64,000 nucleotides of DNA from positions 17,838,624 through 17,902,623 of the forward strand of contig NC_016134.3 of NCBI RefSeq assembly GCF_000005505.3. The letters are read 5' to 3'. This document shows positions 1 to 11,396 of the stretch, piece after piece. Under the pieces are notes generated by a model. That model did no database searches and was not told the origin of the DNA. It saw nothing but the letters and a program-made list of their open reading frames with translations. Source of the DNA: Brachypodium distachyon. Taxonomy: Eukaryota; Streptophyta; Magnoliopsida; Poales; Poaceae. Made by a program: the position numbers and the translations under genes. Every line of letters starts with the position of its first letter. Position 1 is the first letter of the stretch.

Positions 1-121
1 GCAAGAGCAGGATGGGACATGGTGGCCCGCGGCATGCCGGTCGCCCTGAGAAGAACAGTCGACCACTGCAGGTACATCCCAAGCATTTTCGTGCTTCACG
101 ACGTCGTACGCTAGCCCGTAC

Positions 122-212
122 GTACATGGCCACGGTCGGCGCGGCCAACTGCGCGAGCAGACGCAGCTCCGATGCCGCTGCCTTCGTCGCCTGAAAGCAG
201 CGGTTGGAACAT
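122..212 (-). pseudogene. Possible remnant of the first exon of a MATE-type transporter
   Basis: On the minus strand an ATG at 212 opens MFQPLLSGDEG, and a second frame over the following bases reads SELRLLAQLAAPTVAMY. The second string resembles the segment just before the first membrane helix of plant MATE (multidrug and toxin efflux) transporters. The first resembles their short 'PLL' leaders. The two are in different frames, so one base appears lost or gained between them. A GT follows TAC at 121-120 and could be a splice donor. No downstream exon is visible because the window starts here. The family assignment rests on one short stretch and is tentative; this could be a chance match in GC-rich DNA. 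Confidence 0.27.
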
Positions 213-409
213 GGAGACGGCGAGCCCAGCGACGCAGCAGCAGGCCTTCACGGCAAGCGAGCAGGCAAGGGAGAGATACGGCGAAACAGAAAAGCAAAGG
301 GATGAAGTCATCTCTCTCTTCACGGTCGCCTTTGTGCAGAATCCCCCAATTGCAAATCCTTTTCCTTTTTATCTGCTGCGCACACCAAGTGTTTGCCACA
401 ATTTCTAAA

Positions 410-3400
410 GAGCCAGGTCTCATTTCGAGCAATCAAGCATTTGTTTGACACGATAAGATTGAACATTTCATTTCGTTGGAACTACTAGTTTGCATGATGT
501 TGTCGATCTGTACATACACACTGAAATGCTTGTATGATGTCTCGTTAGCCAACCATAATTTTAGCTAAAAATCTCTAACTATTTCTAATTGACAGGTTTG
601 TTCTAAATCGAAAATTAGACATCGACACATCAATAAATCTGTAAATAGACAAGTATAATCATACTTTCACAAACATCTTGGCAACTAAGTGTGAATAAGC
701 TGGCAAGTAGGCTAAAATCATTGTACTCTATTTTACTAATTGACAGGGTTGTGTTCTTCTTTCTTTTTCCTAATCATTGTACTCTATTTTAGAGTACTTT
801 CCGAGTTTGCGTTCTAGTAAGGCATATGTGATTTAAAAGATTTTTATAGGAATTTTAGAGGGTTAGAATCCTCAAGAATTTTTCTTATGTGGTTCATTTG
901 ATTTGTTGGATTGAATTTTATAGGAATTTTCCTAAATATTCATTCGTACTCCACCCTCTCTTAAATTTTCACCAACTCCAACCTCTTAAAAAGAATCGTT
1001 AGTTTTTCTATGATGCAATCAAACGAGCTTAGTTATGAACCGAATCGTATAAGAATCAAGTGATATGACTTTCAGTTCTGTATTTTTTTCCATTCGTGTG
1101 TTTTTCCAATTATGTGAATCAAAAGACGATGAGATGGAGAACCCGGGGTTTTCGCCACCCCGTTCCCTAAAAAAGAGAGTTATCCTCAGTTTGTAATTTT
1201 TTTTATACATATGGTAATTTCGTGACCAAGTTTCGTAACAATCGACGCATTAGTTAATTAAATTGTATAGGTAACAATTGATGCATGAGTTGATTGTACG
1301 AGAAACACTGTGACTGTTAGTATATGAAGTTATCCTTGAGAAGCGTTCAATCAGCAGACGTCAGCATTCATGCATGTGAGAAAATCTTAATCCTGCGATT
1401 ATACGTACGTAGTTAACGGAGAAGAACTATTTTTCGGTTGACTGCACGCTCACCAACTCGACTCCATTGTAATCTTCCACTCACCGATTCACGGCATATT
1501 TCGTCCGACGATTCATTGCACTCAAGGGCAAGGACAAGCATACATGAGCTTCAAAAATAGTTTTATCCTACCGTTGTATGCATGCACGTCAATCGTGGAA
1601 GTTTCCATGCGTTTGCGTGTCCTCAACTCCAAATGGCACCGATCGATGCACTCGTGTCAAACCGGCCGGCTTAGGATCCGACAACAAACGAGCGATCGGA
1701 ACAGAGCGGAGAAGAAAACAACGACGTGAGGTCTATTGAGGCTGCATGTTATCTTCAACTCGATCGTCATCGATTAAACTAACGTAACAGGACTTATCTG
1801 ATCTTGAGGAAGAGAAGTGCAGAGCGCACGTCCTGAATATATATATGGACAAGTCATGACTTCACATGACATGGCCGCAAGCTTGCAGACCGGTCGAAGA
1901 ATTTGTGGACTTGCCCTTTCTCGTTTTCTCGATGCATATAAAATCCAAAGTTGATATGCGGTAACGTGGATAACATAACAAATTAAGGAAATGGCTAGAG
2001 CGATCGATGGGGACGGCCGGCCTGAGCCCTGACGTCGATCGATTTGTACATTTTTGGACGATTTTTCGTGCATCTTCCAGACGAAACGGAAGGAGATCAA
2101 GTTGCATGCGTTCGCCTTCGGCCATCAACTCGTATATATGTCCCTGGTTGTCGTTTCTTTCATTTGTCAATTGATGCCTCCGGATGGATCCAAGATCGTA
2201 CCGATTAATTGTCCTACGTGTACTTGAAAACGATTTGCCAGTTTGCCACGACTGAGACGCATGAATAGGAATTCAATCACACAAGCTGTACTAGTACTAC
2301 TGTAGTACATTTCACGTGTGAAGTAAAATAATAAAATGGGTTTTCAACTCGGCGGGTCAACCAGGGAAGGCAGGCGACGCCACTGGCATCGTATCCTATG
2401 CATATGTTTGCTCTTGGACGTGGCATTTCCGTGCATGGAAGAAAAGAACGCGGTATTGAATGTCTGATGGTGAAAACCTTGACCAGGGCCAGGAAACATA
2501 TGTGCCAATGGTCCGCACCACCATGGGCGGGCCCAACTCAATTCAAGGGTAATACCCTTGATTTTTTTTCAAAAATATGAATATATATACTATGTATTTT
2601 ATATGTATGCATGTATATAATATTTTGGGATAAAACTCAAAGTAATCAAGCATTGAGCCCTAAAATGTACTGGCCGTAGAGGATACCCATAATCTCGTAC
2701 GACCTATGCTTGCACCTGGTGCCTCCTCGTCTCTTTTTAAATCCCAAAACAAATATGTCTCAAATCCAACGACCTAGCGACTTCTCCTCTGCTCCACGGT
2801 GTGTCGGTGTCCCCGTTTTTGGGCATGGGCCAGCTAGGCGGGTTGGCTAATGCTCCGCGATCCGGCACTTCCGTCGTGGAACTGCCATACACTACGCTGC
2901 ACACAAGAGGACAACACCTTAGGAATCACTCGATTAGAGACGCAAAATTTTTCACCAAAATTTTAGAAGCAATTTTGAATACCCAGTGTCAAAATCCTGG
3001 GCCCGCCCCTGCGCACCACGCACTTGCCTTCTGCTTCTGCCTGGAATCAATCGCCAGCACCATTAAGAAAAAGAATGAATCACCAGCAAGCAGTACACAC
3101 GTAATTCCTCCCTTCACAAATAAATGTGCTTTTAAGTTTGTCCTAAGTTAGAGAGAGCTCAAGTTAGAGATATCAAAGTTTAACCAATTTTATTGAAAAA
3201 CGTAGTAACATTTATGACCCCAAATTAGCATCACTAGATCCGTTTTAAAATGTAGTTTCATAATATAGTACCAAATTTTTTTTTTAAAATGATTAAAGTT
3301 AAATTTTTTGACTTCAGACAAAAATAGATGTGCACAAATTTGTGTACAGACCGAGTAACCCGTTACGTACATGCTACGTACTGGCCCCGGCGACCGGCGT

Positions 3401-4159
3401 GTGGAAGAATAATCTCAGAAAAGCAAAAGGCGAAAGCTAGTCTGGGCAAGTAGATTAAAAAAAGCGTGGAACTGGTGCATCGTACAGTTCATTTCCGTGC
3501 CGATGAGCACATGTGCCGCGGTGTACTAGGCAGGTTTGTGATGCTCGATCCAACCGAAAGTTCGCGTGCAACTGCACATCGAGTCATCCAGATAACATGA
3601 TCCATCTTGATGGTTAAGCGACGCGTACACTCGCCCGCACAACTAGATGGACCAATCCCTAAAGCTTTTGTATGCCTTTATTCCTTGCCTTCAGCTCCTT
3701 TCCTTTAATATTTAGGTCTTTGCAGCCGTGAATAAAGCTGAATGTGAATGATATGCATCTATCCTAGCCGCTATCGTTGTCAATCAGTGGTCCTTATATC
3801 TCACCTCATGCCTTTAATTTGTTTGGTTCTCTTCTTGTTTTTTCCGCGGATGGCGTATGATAACTTTCGAAAAGGAATGATGGGTGATATGATAGGCATT
3901 GAAAGTTTTGATACACATGCTGATGGATCAACGTGTCGTCATTTGTCTGTTCCTTTCGATCTTAATTTCTCTACCGGAAAAAGCTGATATTACCCCCCTT
4001 ATTAAACTTGTTAGGTAATTCACCTCCCTGGATTCTCAAAACCGATTATCCCCTAGTCCATTTTCACTTGGTCTCTTCGAGTGGGTTAATCTAACTTCAT
4101 CAGTATCAACACATCAGCTTTTTCTGGCTTCTCTTCCACATCAAGATGATATTTCTTCT
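410..4159. other. Intergenic, no gene recognised
   Basis: The stretch is AT-rich and no ORF has a recognisable domain. Positions 838-1045 (repeated 'ataggaatttt', then 'gatgcaatcaaacgag') look like a decayed relative of the MITE at 45608-45865. Positions 3140-3370 resemble a decayed relative of the long Stowaway element at 32318-32574 (a 'gtcctaagtt' start and a similar internal order). Nothing else could be assigned. Confidence 0.5.
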
Positions 4160-4161
4160 TA

Positions 4162-4231
4162 CTTCCTCCGATTCATAAAAATGTCCCCCATTTTGTACCA
4201 AGTGGACAACACTTTTTATGAATCGGAGGAA
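4162..4231. mobile_element. Short Stowaway-type MITE
   Basis: A 70-bp element with inverted ends: CTTCCTCCGATTCATAAAAA on the left and the matching TTTTTATGAATCGGAGGA on the right. It is flanked by TA on both sides, the target site of Tc1/Mariner-type MITEs. It is non-coding and could fold into one hairpin. Confidence 0.7.
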
Positions 4232-4233
4232 TA

Positions 4234-6064
4234 TATGTAGTTCGCTCAATTTGGGTCCAAAATTAAAAGTTCTGGAGAAATTCTGAAAACTTACGGAGAA
4301 AAAGAAACACTCCTGTCGTTGGAAACTCTCATCGTTTTGACTAATTAAACATTGAGGTGGAAATGACTTGTTATGTTGCTGGCTCAAACTTGGGCAGAAA
4401 ATTTAAAGTTCTGGATTTTTGTTAAAGAGAGAGAAAATCGTATGTTCTAGTGATTGTACTGTCAAATCTCAGCTCATTTAGACGAAAGATCGATGAGCCA
4501 AGGACTTGGCAACCATAACATGGAGAGAGGGAGATAGAAAGCTTGTGAGCCAACACATAAGTTTAGAGTGTAATATGGGCTTATCTTTTTCTCTCCGAAC
4601 TTTTTTTTTACCATCGTATTGTCTTAAAAATAGCAAAGTTTAGACTCCTTGGTTGCGCCTATTCTTTGTCCATGGAGACAGACGTGAAGGTGACACTAAT
4701 AGTGATCAGTGGCTTATTTAGTATCTACGGTTTCAAGACAGGGTGGTCCTTTGTATAATTTCTTTATGCCGATATAAATTATAACAAACAATTTTTTACC
4801 CCAGATATCACTTTCCAGCAGCAAACATACTAATATTGAATTTCAAAAAAGAAATTCAGCACTGGGACAATCCAATTTCAGTTCGGTCAATGAGCAAACC
4901 TGGCTGTTGTGATGTCGTATAGTCATCAAATGCCGTGTGCTCGCGTTGATGAGGCGTATGTTCGTTGTCTGCTGGTTGACGCGCACCCGTGCCCTAGTAC
5001 GTCTCTGCGACCACGAGATTTCGGTTGTGGACTCTTCTAAGGTCCTACTCGTCTGTGTCGGCGATCGTTAGGGTCACAATGACGGCAAGGAATACGGTGC
5101 GAAGCTAACTGCTTGTGCTCGTCTGCTCTTAGGGATCTTAGCTATCTGCTCATGTTCTTCCCGATCGATCGCTAGGGGAGGCCCGATCCAATGCGACAAT
5201 GCATACACTACATGACGTAATAAATGAGAACAAGAGTCGATCAAGGAGATAGGGCACCCTATGGATCCGCCAATGACCGTGATAGGGTTCTCAATGCATG
5301 CATAAAAAAAAGTTATCTTTGTCCCTTGGAGCTCAAGTTGAAGGTAACTTTCCTGAACATTTTATTGGATGATCATCTTTGTAATCAATATAAAACTTTA
5401 AAGTTTTTAAGATCAACATCCTTCGATATATAATTAAATTAACTCCAAACAAGAGCTTAAAAAGGGTTAGAACTATTGCTCAAGATTAAATAATTTCAAC
5501 GACAAAGCAACTCTTGTTATTTAATTTTTATCTTTCTCCTACTTATTTTCCTCTAACCTGAATCGATCATCATGTTATTTTTTTCAAGGTAACGTTTTCA
5601 ATTTTGACCCACATGGCGTACTATTCTTGGTTTTGTGCTAATGCTATTATGTCTGCAAGACCATATCTTCAATTTTTTGATCTACCTTTTATTTAGAAAT
5701 TCAAAAAAATATTAATAGAGGCATTTACGGTAGGGACGAATGAATAGAAGCCCTCCGTTTAGCAGATCGAAGTGCTTAAATCTATCAATACTAGGAGAAC
5801 AAAAGAGCAGTATTTACTTTTACTACTAGTAAAAAAGGTAAAATCTAGGCAAATCCCCCACGATCCATATCCATATGCATATGCATTGACGAGGATTATT
5901 TATTTCCTCCATTATAATACATGACCATAAATGTTAATTCTATTTGTTATTGTGCCGTAATTATCGCACAGGAAAAATGTGTATCCCGTTTTTTATTTAT
6001 TGAAAATGTTTATTTTTTAAACCAAAATTCATGTAAAGGTTTTGAAATAAACCTAACAACCTAT
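4234..6064. other. Intergenic, nothing recognised
   Basis: AT-rich sequence without a domain-bearing ORF, RNA gene or clear transposon end. The ORFs present are short and low in complexity. Confidence 0.5.
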
Positions 6065-6470
6065 AACCATGGTCTCGGATTTCACGCAAGACTTGCGCTT
6101 TAAAAAGTCGACGTTTGGTCAACTCTGCCACTTCATTCGAACAACCGTATAGACGGTTTCGACCAACATCATGAGACGAACGCAACCATGGTTTCGGATT
6201 TCTCACATGACTCATGGTTGAAAAAGTCAACTTATGGTCAACTCTCTCAGCTCAACCGAACAACACTACGGTAGTTTTCAACCAAGTTCAAAAGACGAAC
6301 CCAACCATGGTCTCGAATTTCTTATATGGCTGACGGTTTAAAAAGTTAATTTTTGGTCAACTCTATCGGCTCCAACTTCAGTAGATGAACCCAACCATAA
6401 TATCAGATTTCTTATATGTTTCAGGATTCTTTTGGTCTACTTTTGGTCAATTCTTTTAGTTCATGGAACA
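6065..6470. repeat. Diverged tandem repeat, about 119-bp unit, four copies
   Basis: Units begin with AACCATGGTCTCGGATTTC or a variant at 6065, 6184, 6303 and 6393. Each carries the internal landmarks 'aaaaagt', 'ttggtcaactct' and 'gacgaaccc'. Spacing is 119, 119 and 90 bp; the third unit is shortened and the fourth is the most diverged. No coding potential is apparent. Confidence 0.75.
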
Positions 6471-9400
6471 AGTATAATTCGTAAATCATGGTTGGGTTCG
6501 TTTCGTGAAATTGATTGAAAGCAACTATAAATTGTTCGGTTTGTTCTAACTTTTACATGTATTTTTGTTTAAAAATAACTATTTTTGATGAAAAAAACCG
6601 TTCGATCGTATCAAATCAATTGGCGATTCTATCCAAATTTAGAGACAACGATCGGTTCCAATACTACCGTAAACAAGTACAAGTAAATTGTACCCTGAAA
6701 AGCACCTATAAATAACAGCTTTTCTATGTTATGAAAAAGGCAGGACGCCCCGTCGTGTGGCTGGTGTCCCACTGACATGGTAGAGTGTAGAAAATAAGGG
6801 AAGACATGCTGCTAGAGTGTAGAGTAATCCGCTGGTGCAGGACAATATCTGCTGTGCTGTCATGCATGTACGTAGGGCGCGTTCTGCAGTGCCTCGAGCA
6901 GCAGGCGAGCCGTACAAACGAGAGGACGGCATCTGCAGAAAAGGACGGTGCAGGTCACGTTGGGCGTGACTGCTTATACGAATACCCACACGGCGGCCCC
7001 ATCAATCACCTCACTCAAACATCTGACCCTACGCGGCACCACGGTACGGTATGTACGAACGCAATTACGGACCAAAGGACGATGCGTCTGTGTACATGTG
7101 TGCGTATACGGTCCGCGATACGACGCTCCTCGCCCACAGTTGCACAGTATATTTCTAGCGAAATCTACAAGATCTTCTCGCACGCATGCACATGGCGTGT
7201 CCCGGCTCCGCGGCATTGTCTGTCTGCTCGGCGCCTACTGCGGCTGAACCCGTACGCTTCGCTGTCGTCTGCCCGACTGCCCGGGACAACGTCCTGTTCT
7301 GTCATTATACAGGCGATCCATACGTACGTACTGACAACCCATACAAACTATCTACTTTCGTCGTGAAGGTAAAGCGTTGAGAACACAGTCACGTATACGC
7401 GCAGAAGACCAGACGGGCACGTAGGAAACTAGGAATACGATAGGACATGTCTGGAGCAAACGTGATTTCGTGCCTCTTTGTAGCGTGTGAATCCCGTCGT
7501 CCGGTCGGGTCCAAGAAAGGGTACGTGTTACGACAGCGGTAGGTGGTGGCTGGGTGCCACTGCCATGCGTCCAGCGTGGGCTGCCTGCCTGCACTGCATG
7601 CATCCATCCATCATGTGCCGTCCGAGTCACGTACGGCATGCATGCCCCCACGTCCGCTGTGACCGGCGGGCCAGGGCCCAAATTGCATGAGCAAACAACC
7701 AAGAAACACACGATCGATCCAAGTCACGCACTCCACGAGAGAGGACGACGTCGTAGCTTGCGAGGCAAACAGCTTTACGCCCCATCCAAGTCACGCACAT
7801 GAATAGACAACCTCTCTTATTTTTTTAAGTCAGCATCGATCGTTGGACGGAACGGGACAGACACGCAGCAGCAGGAGGGGTCTGCCCATGCTCGCGTGCT
7901 TTCGCTGTTCCAAAGAAGTGATCGGTACGACTGGCCGGGCTCCGCAGGCCTTGAAAAAGGCGCGTCGTTGCCTCGTTGATTGATTAATAACCGGGGAACT
8001 TCAGATAAACCCGATGGTCATGGGTTGAAGAGATTATAAAGATGTGCCTGCGGGATGCATACAGATGCAGGCCGTAAACAATGGGGAACGCATCCGTACG
8101 GACTGCCGCTGGACTTTGCTTCCAGGGCCACGATCCGTCGTTCGCATCGATCTCCCTGCTGAGTCAAAAGCTTCGCGTGTACTAGTATGCACGCACGAAC
8201 TTGCGTCGCGTCTCTGCAACTTCGCGTGCCTTTCCGAGCTCCGTTTATCCGACGTCGTGTTCACTAAAAATCAGGCCATGACATAGCAAAACTGTTGAAA
8301 TATACGAGTACTCTGCGTACTTGGAGTACGAGTAGTATGGGGTGTAAACGTACAAACAACGGTTGATATCGTTGAGATCGGCGGCTTACTTTTGGTATTG
8401 CTAAGCCGTATGCTGAAATGAAAGAAAGAAAGGATTGTATAGCCAAAGGAATAACGAGAAGATGATTGGAAAAACTGGATTATCATAATCCATTTCAATG
8501 CAAACGCAGCCTGAAAACAACCCTAATTTGGAATAGATTGAGTACATTTTATTGCAGTGTACAAGTGTACAGCCGCCGTTGCAAATGTCACGTTTGAACG
8601 AGTACTGGCTGTAAATTGATCTCTGTTTTTGTTCTCCTACCAACAAATACGGATGGTGCATGCTTTGCAACTTCCTGGTAATTTCTTCTACCTCTCTCTC
8701 ATGTACAGTTTCTGCAAAATCAGTTTTAGACTTTTGTATCTAAATCTGTTTAAGCCTTTTCGATCTAGCTGAACGCTCGGACGGAACCACGTGGCTGGGC
8801 TCGAATCTCCCGGCATGCTGATCCGGTCCAGGCGCTGATGCAGCTGTACCAAATCTTGGCCAGCACAGGTCGACACCAACTAATATAATGTTATTCTGAT
8901 TTGATCCAAACAATTGCAGCACTTACTACAGTTGGGGAGTACTAGTATATCGGATTATGATATGGCACCGGTTAAGTGCATGTTGTCTTGTATAATTGTC
9001 TTGCTTTGCCAGGATAGCCGCCCTGCACTTACATAAAACTATCTAACGTGTGTAGATTACATTATATTAGATTCAGATCTCCTGCAAATAAAGAGATTAG
9101 ATTCAGATTAGGTTAAGGTGATGAATAAACAAGAAGCGTACGGCGTGTGCGTCGTCCCGGTGCTTTGACCGTCCGTTTGCGTCCACCGCATCCCCATCAA
9201 TCTCGCTGCCAACCTGTATTTTTGTACTACTATCGCTGCTGCCATGACTCCATTTCCACAGAAAATTAAGAGAAGGGAAAGAATGGTTGTACACATGGAA
9301 AAAGTCAAGTCGGGTGCAGTAGCAATGGCGAGTGTTGGCGTGGGCCCACGTGCTCCCTCGTCTCCCAACCTTCCTTGAAAAGACCAGGCTAATATTTTTA

Positions 9401-10300
9401 TTTTGATAAAGGGAGTGCTCCTACCGGACTAGCGTGATGATGACAGGCGATTACTAGTGGAACAAAACAACCGCAGAAGAAGAGGCCACGAACCTACCTC
9501 ACCTCGAAGGCTTGACATGTCATTATTATTATTACGTACTAAATTTATAAAGGAGCATTTTTTATGTTTTGCCATTTGATCAATTTTTTCTAACTCTCTC
9601 ACTTCAACAAAATCAAAATTTGAATGCATTTATACATTAAACCATATCTAGATACATTTAAATTTTGAGAAACCTGAAAAGACTAAGGAAGTATGAATTT
9701 TTTTATGTACCAATGTATTTTATTGATTTTTAATATATTTTTATCAGCAAATTTCATTGAATATCAGAAGATTTAACCTAGAATAAAACTAAGATATCCT
9801 CAGGCATCGCAGGGGTATCCTGCCACTCCACTCTTTGTACTGGTCCATTGACATTACCGAGCGACCCTTTCTTTATCTATATATTCCATCTTTTTTAATC
9901 CTTGATGCAGCACAAAGAGACAAGGACTGATGACTGGATCAGATGACCAAATAATGAAAGGCTCAACCGAGAGAAAACTATTCCTCGATTAGCACATGCG
10001 TACACACGTAGCATGTCTTGAACCGCGGGGGGGCCTAGCGCGCTAGGCCACTTTCTTGGATTTGCTTGGCTTTGGCCGTTGGGACAAGGAGGAGTAGGCT
10101 ATTATTGCGCCCACCCAGATTTATTATGAGTCAAGCTATTAAACCGGCAACCAATTAATTCCCTTCCTTCGCTAACCCAACCCCCCGTCCCCGTGCATGT
10201 ATCACATCTCGCCACCCTCCCTGCTTTTGTCCTGTGGTGCTGCTCCCCACCACCATCCATCCATGTGGCATGGCATCTCGGCCTGCCTCTTGCCCCTTTG
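6471..10300. other. Intergenic region upstream of the RING E3 gene
   Basis: ORFs of 60-186 codons occur on both strands between 6.7 and 8.3 kb. They overlap one another in several frames and match no family I recognise. A segment ending near 8512 ('caaacgcagcctg') looks like an edge of a small transposon. An exact 18-bp palindrome lies at 10032-10049. The last few hundred bases should hold the upstream promoter of the gene at 10419. Confidence 0.45.
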
Positions 10301-10341
10301 TATAAAAGGATCCTCCTCTCTCTCTCTCTCTCTCTCTCTCC
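10301..10341 (+). promoter_or_regulatory. TATA box and CT-rich initiator region of the RING E3 gene
   Basis: TATAAAAGGA starts at 10301, 118 bases before the start codon. A pure CT repeat of about 30 bases follows at once (10311-10340). A TATA box followed by a pyrimidine patch is typical of plant core promoters, so transcription probably starts in or just after the CT tract, giving a 5' leader of roughly 80-90 nt. Confidence 0.7.
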
Positions 10342-10418
10342 CAACGCAATCCGCCCTCTTCTTGCTTGTGCCCCGTGCAGAGAGAGTTCTTCCCTGGGGC
10401 TTTCTTCCATTTCTTCCC

Positions 10419-11396
10419 ATGGCCGTGCAAGCGCGTTACGCTGCCGGGTGCTTCCCCCGCGTCGTTGATGCGGGTTACGATGTCGACGCCGCGTTCCTGT
10501 CCGCGGTGGCGAACAACAACAACGGCTACAACCACTGCGCCGCAGCCATGGCCAGCGGCGGCGCGCAGAGCGAGCTGACGTGCCACAACGGCGCCGGCAA
10601 CGGCGTGGCGCGGAAGCGCGGCAGGGGGGAGGTGGAGGAGCAGTACGTGTCGTCGTCGTCCGCCCTGCTGCCGATCCCTGGCATGGTCAAGGCCGTGGCG
10701 CCTGCGCCCGCCATGGCGTTCCGGTCGGCGGAGTCCGCGATGACATCAACCAGCGGCCGCCGCCCGGCTTCGGCCGCATCGTCGTTCGCCACGGACGAGC
10801 TCGTGTCGGAGCTGTTGCGGCAGAACGCGGAGATCGACGCGACGGTGCGTGCGGAGCTGGAGCGGATGCGCGCCGGGCTGGAGCAGGCGCGGAAGCGGCA
10901 GTGCCTGTCGCTGGTGCGCGCGGCGTCCGCGTCCGCGGCGCGGCGGCTGAGGGAGAAGGAAGCCGAGCTAGAGGCCGCCCGCCGGCGCGCCGCGGAGCTG
11001 GAGTCGTGCCTTCGGCAGGCGGCCGCCGAGAGCCAGGCGTGGTGCGGCCTCGCGCGCAGCAACGAGGCCGTCGCGGCCGGGCTCCGTTCGACGCTCGACC
11101 ACCTGCTCCTCCGCGGCGCCGCCGCCCCGGCCCCCGCCGAGGGCTTCGGCGAATCGGACTTCAACTCCCCCGCCGGAGCCGAGGACGACGCTCAGTCCTG
11201 CTGCTTCGCGGCGCCCAAGGAGGACGCTGGCGTCTGCTCCAAGTGGGCGTGCAAGTCGTGCGGCCAGGGCGAGGCGTCGGTGCTTCTGCTCCCTTGCCGG
11301 CACCTCTGCCTTTGCAAGGCGTGCGAGCCCAGGCTGGACGCCTGCCCTGTCTGCCTCGCCACCAAGAACGCCTCCGTCCACATCGCCATGGACTGA
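10419..11396 (+). CDS. BOI-type RING-HC E3 ubiquitin ligase, 325 aa, intronless
   Basis: The protein starts MAVQA, the usual opening of BOTRYTIS SUSCEPTIBLE1 INTERACTOR (BOI) and BOI-related proteins, which favours this ATG over upstream in-frame ones lying in the leader. A basic stretch (ARKRGRG) may act in nuclear targeting. A long alanine/arginine/glutamate-rich helix (about residues 120-225) should form a coiled coil. The C-terminal RING (about residues 278-312) shows CKSC, then LPCRH, CKAC and CPVC, so all eight zinc ligands are present with RING-HC spacing. Family members transfer ubiquitin, and some act in defence, cell death and gibberellin signalling; the substrate here is unknown. 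The gene is very GC-rich in third positions, so long false ORFs occur in other frames. It has its own TATA box and no close neighbour. The subfamily call is firm; the exact orthologue is not determined. Confidence 0.9.
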   Translation: MAVQARYAAGCFPRVVDAGYDVDAAFLSAVANNNNGYNHCAAAMASGGAQSELTCHNGAGNGVARKRGRGEVEEQYVSSSSALLPIPGMVKAVAPAPAMAFRSAESAMTSTSGRRPASAASSFATDELVSELLRQNAEIDATVRAELERMRAGLEQARKRQCLSLVRAASASAARRLREKEAELEAARRRAAELESCLRQAAAESQAWCGLARSNEAVAAGLRSTLDHLLLRGAAAPAPAEGFGESDFNSPAGAEDDAQSCCFAAPKEDAGVCSKWACKSCGQGEASVLLLPCRHLCLCKACEPRLDACPVCLATKNASVHIAMD

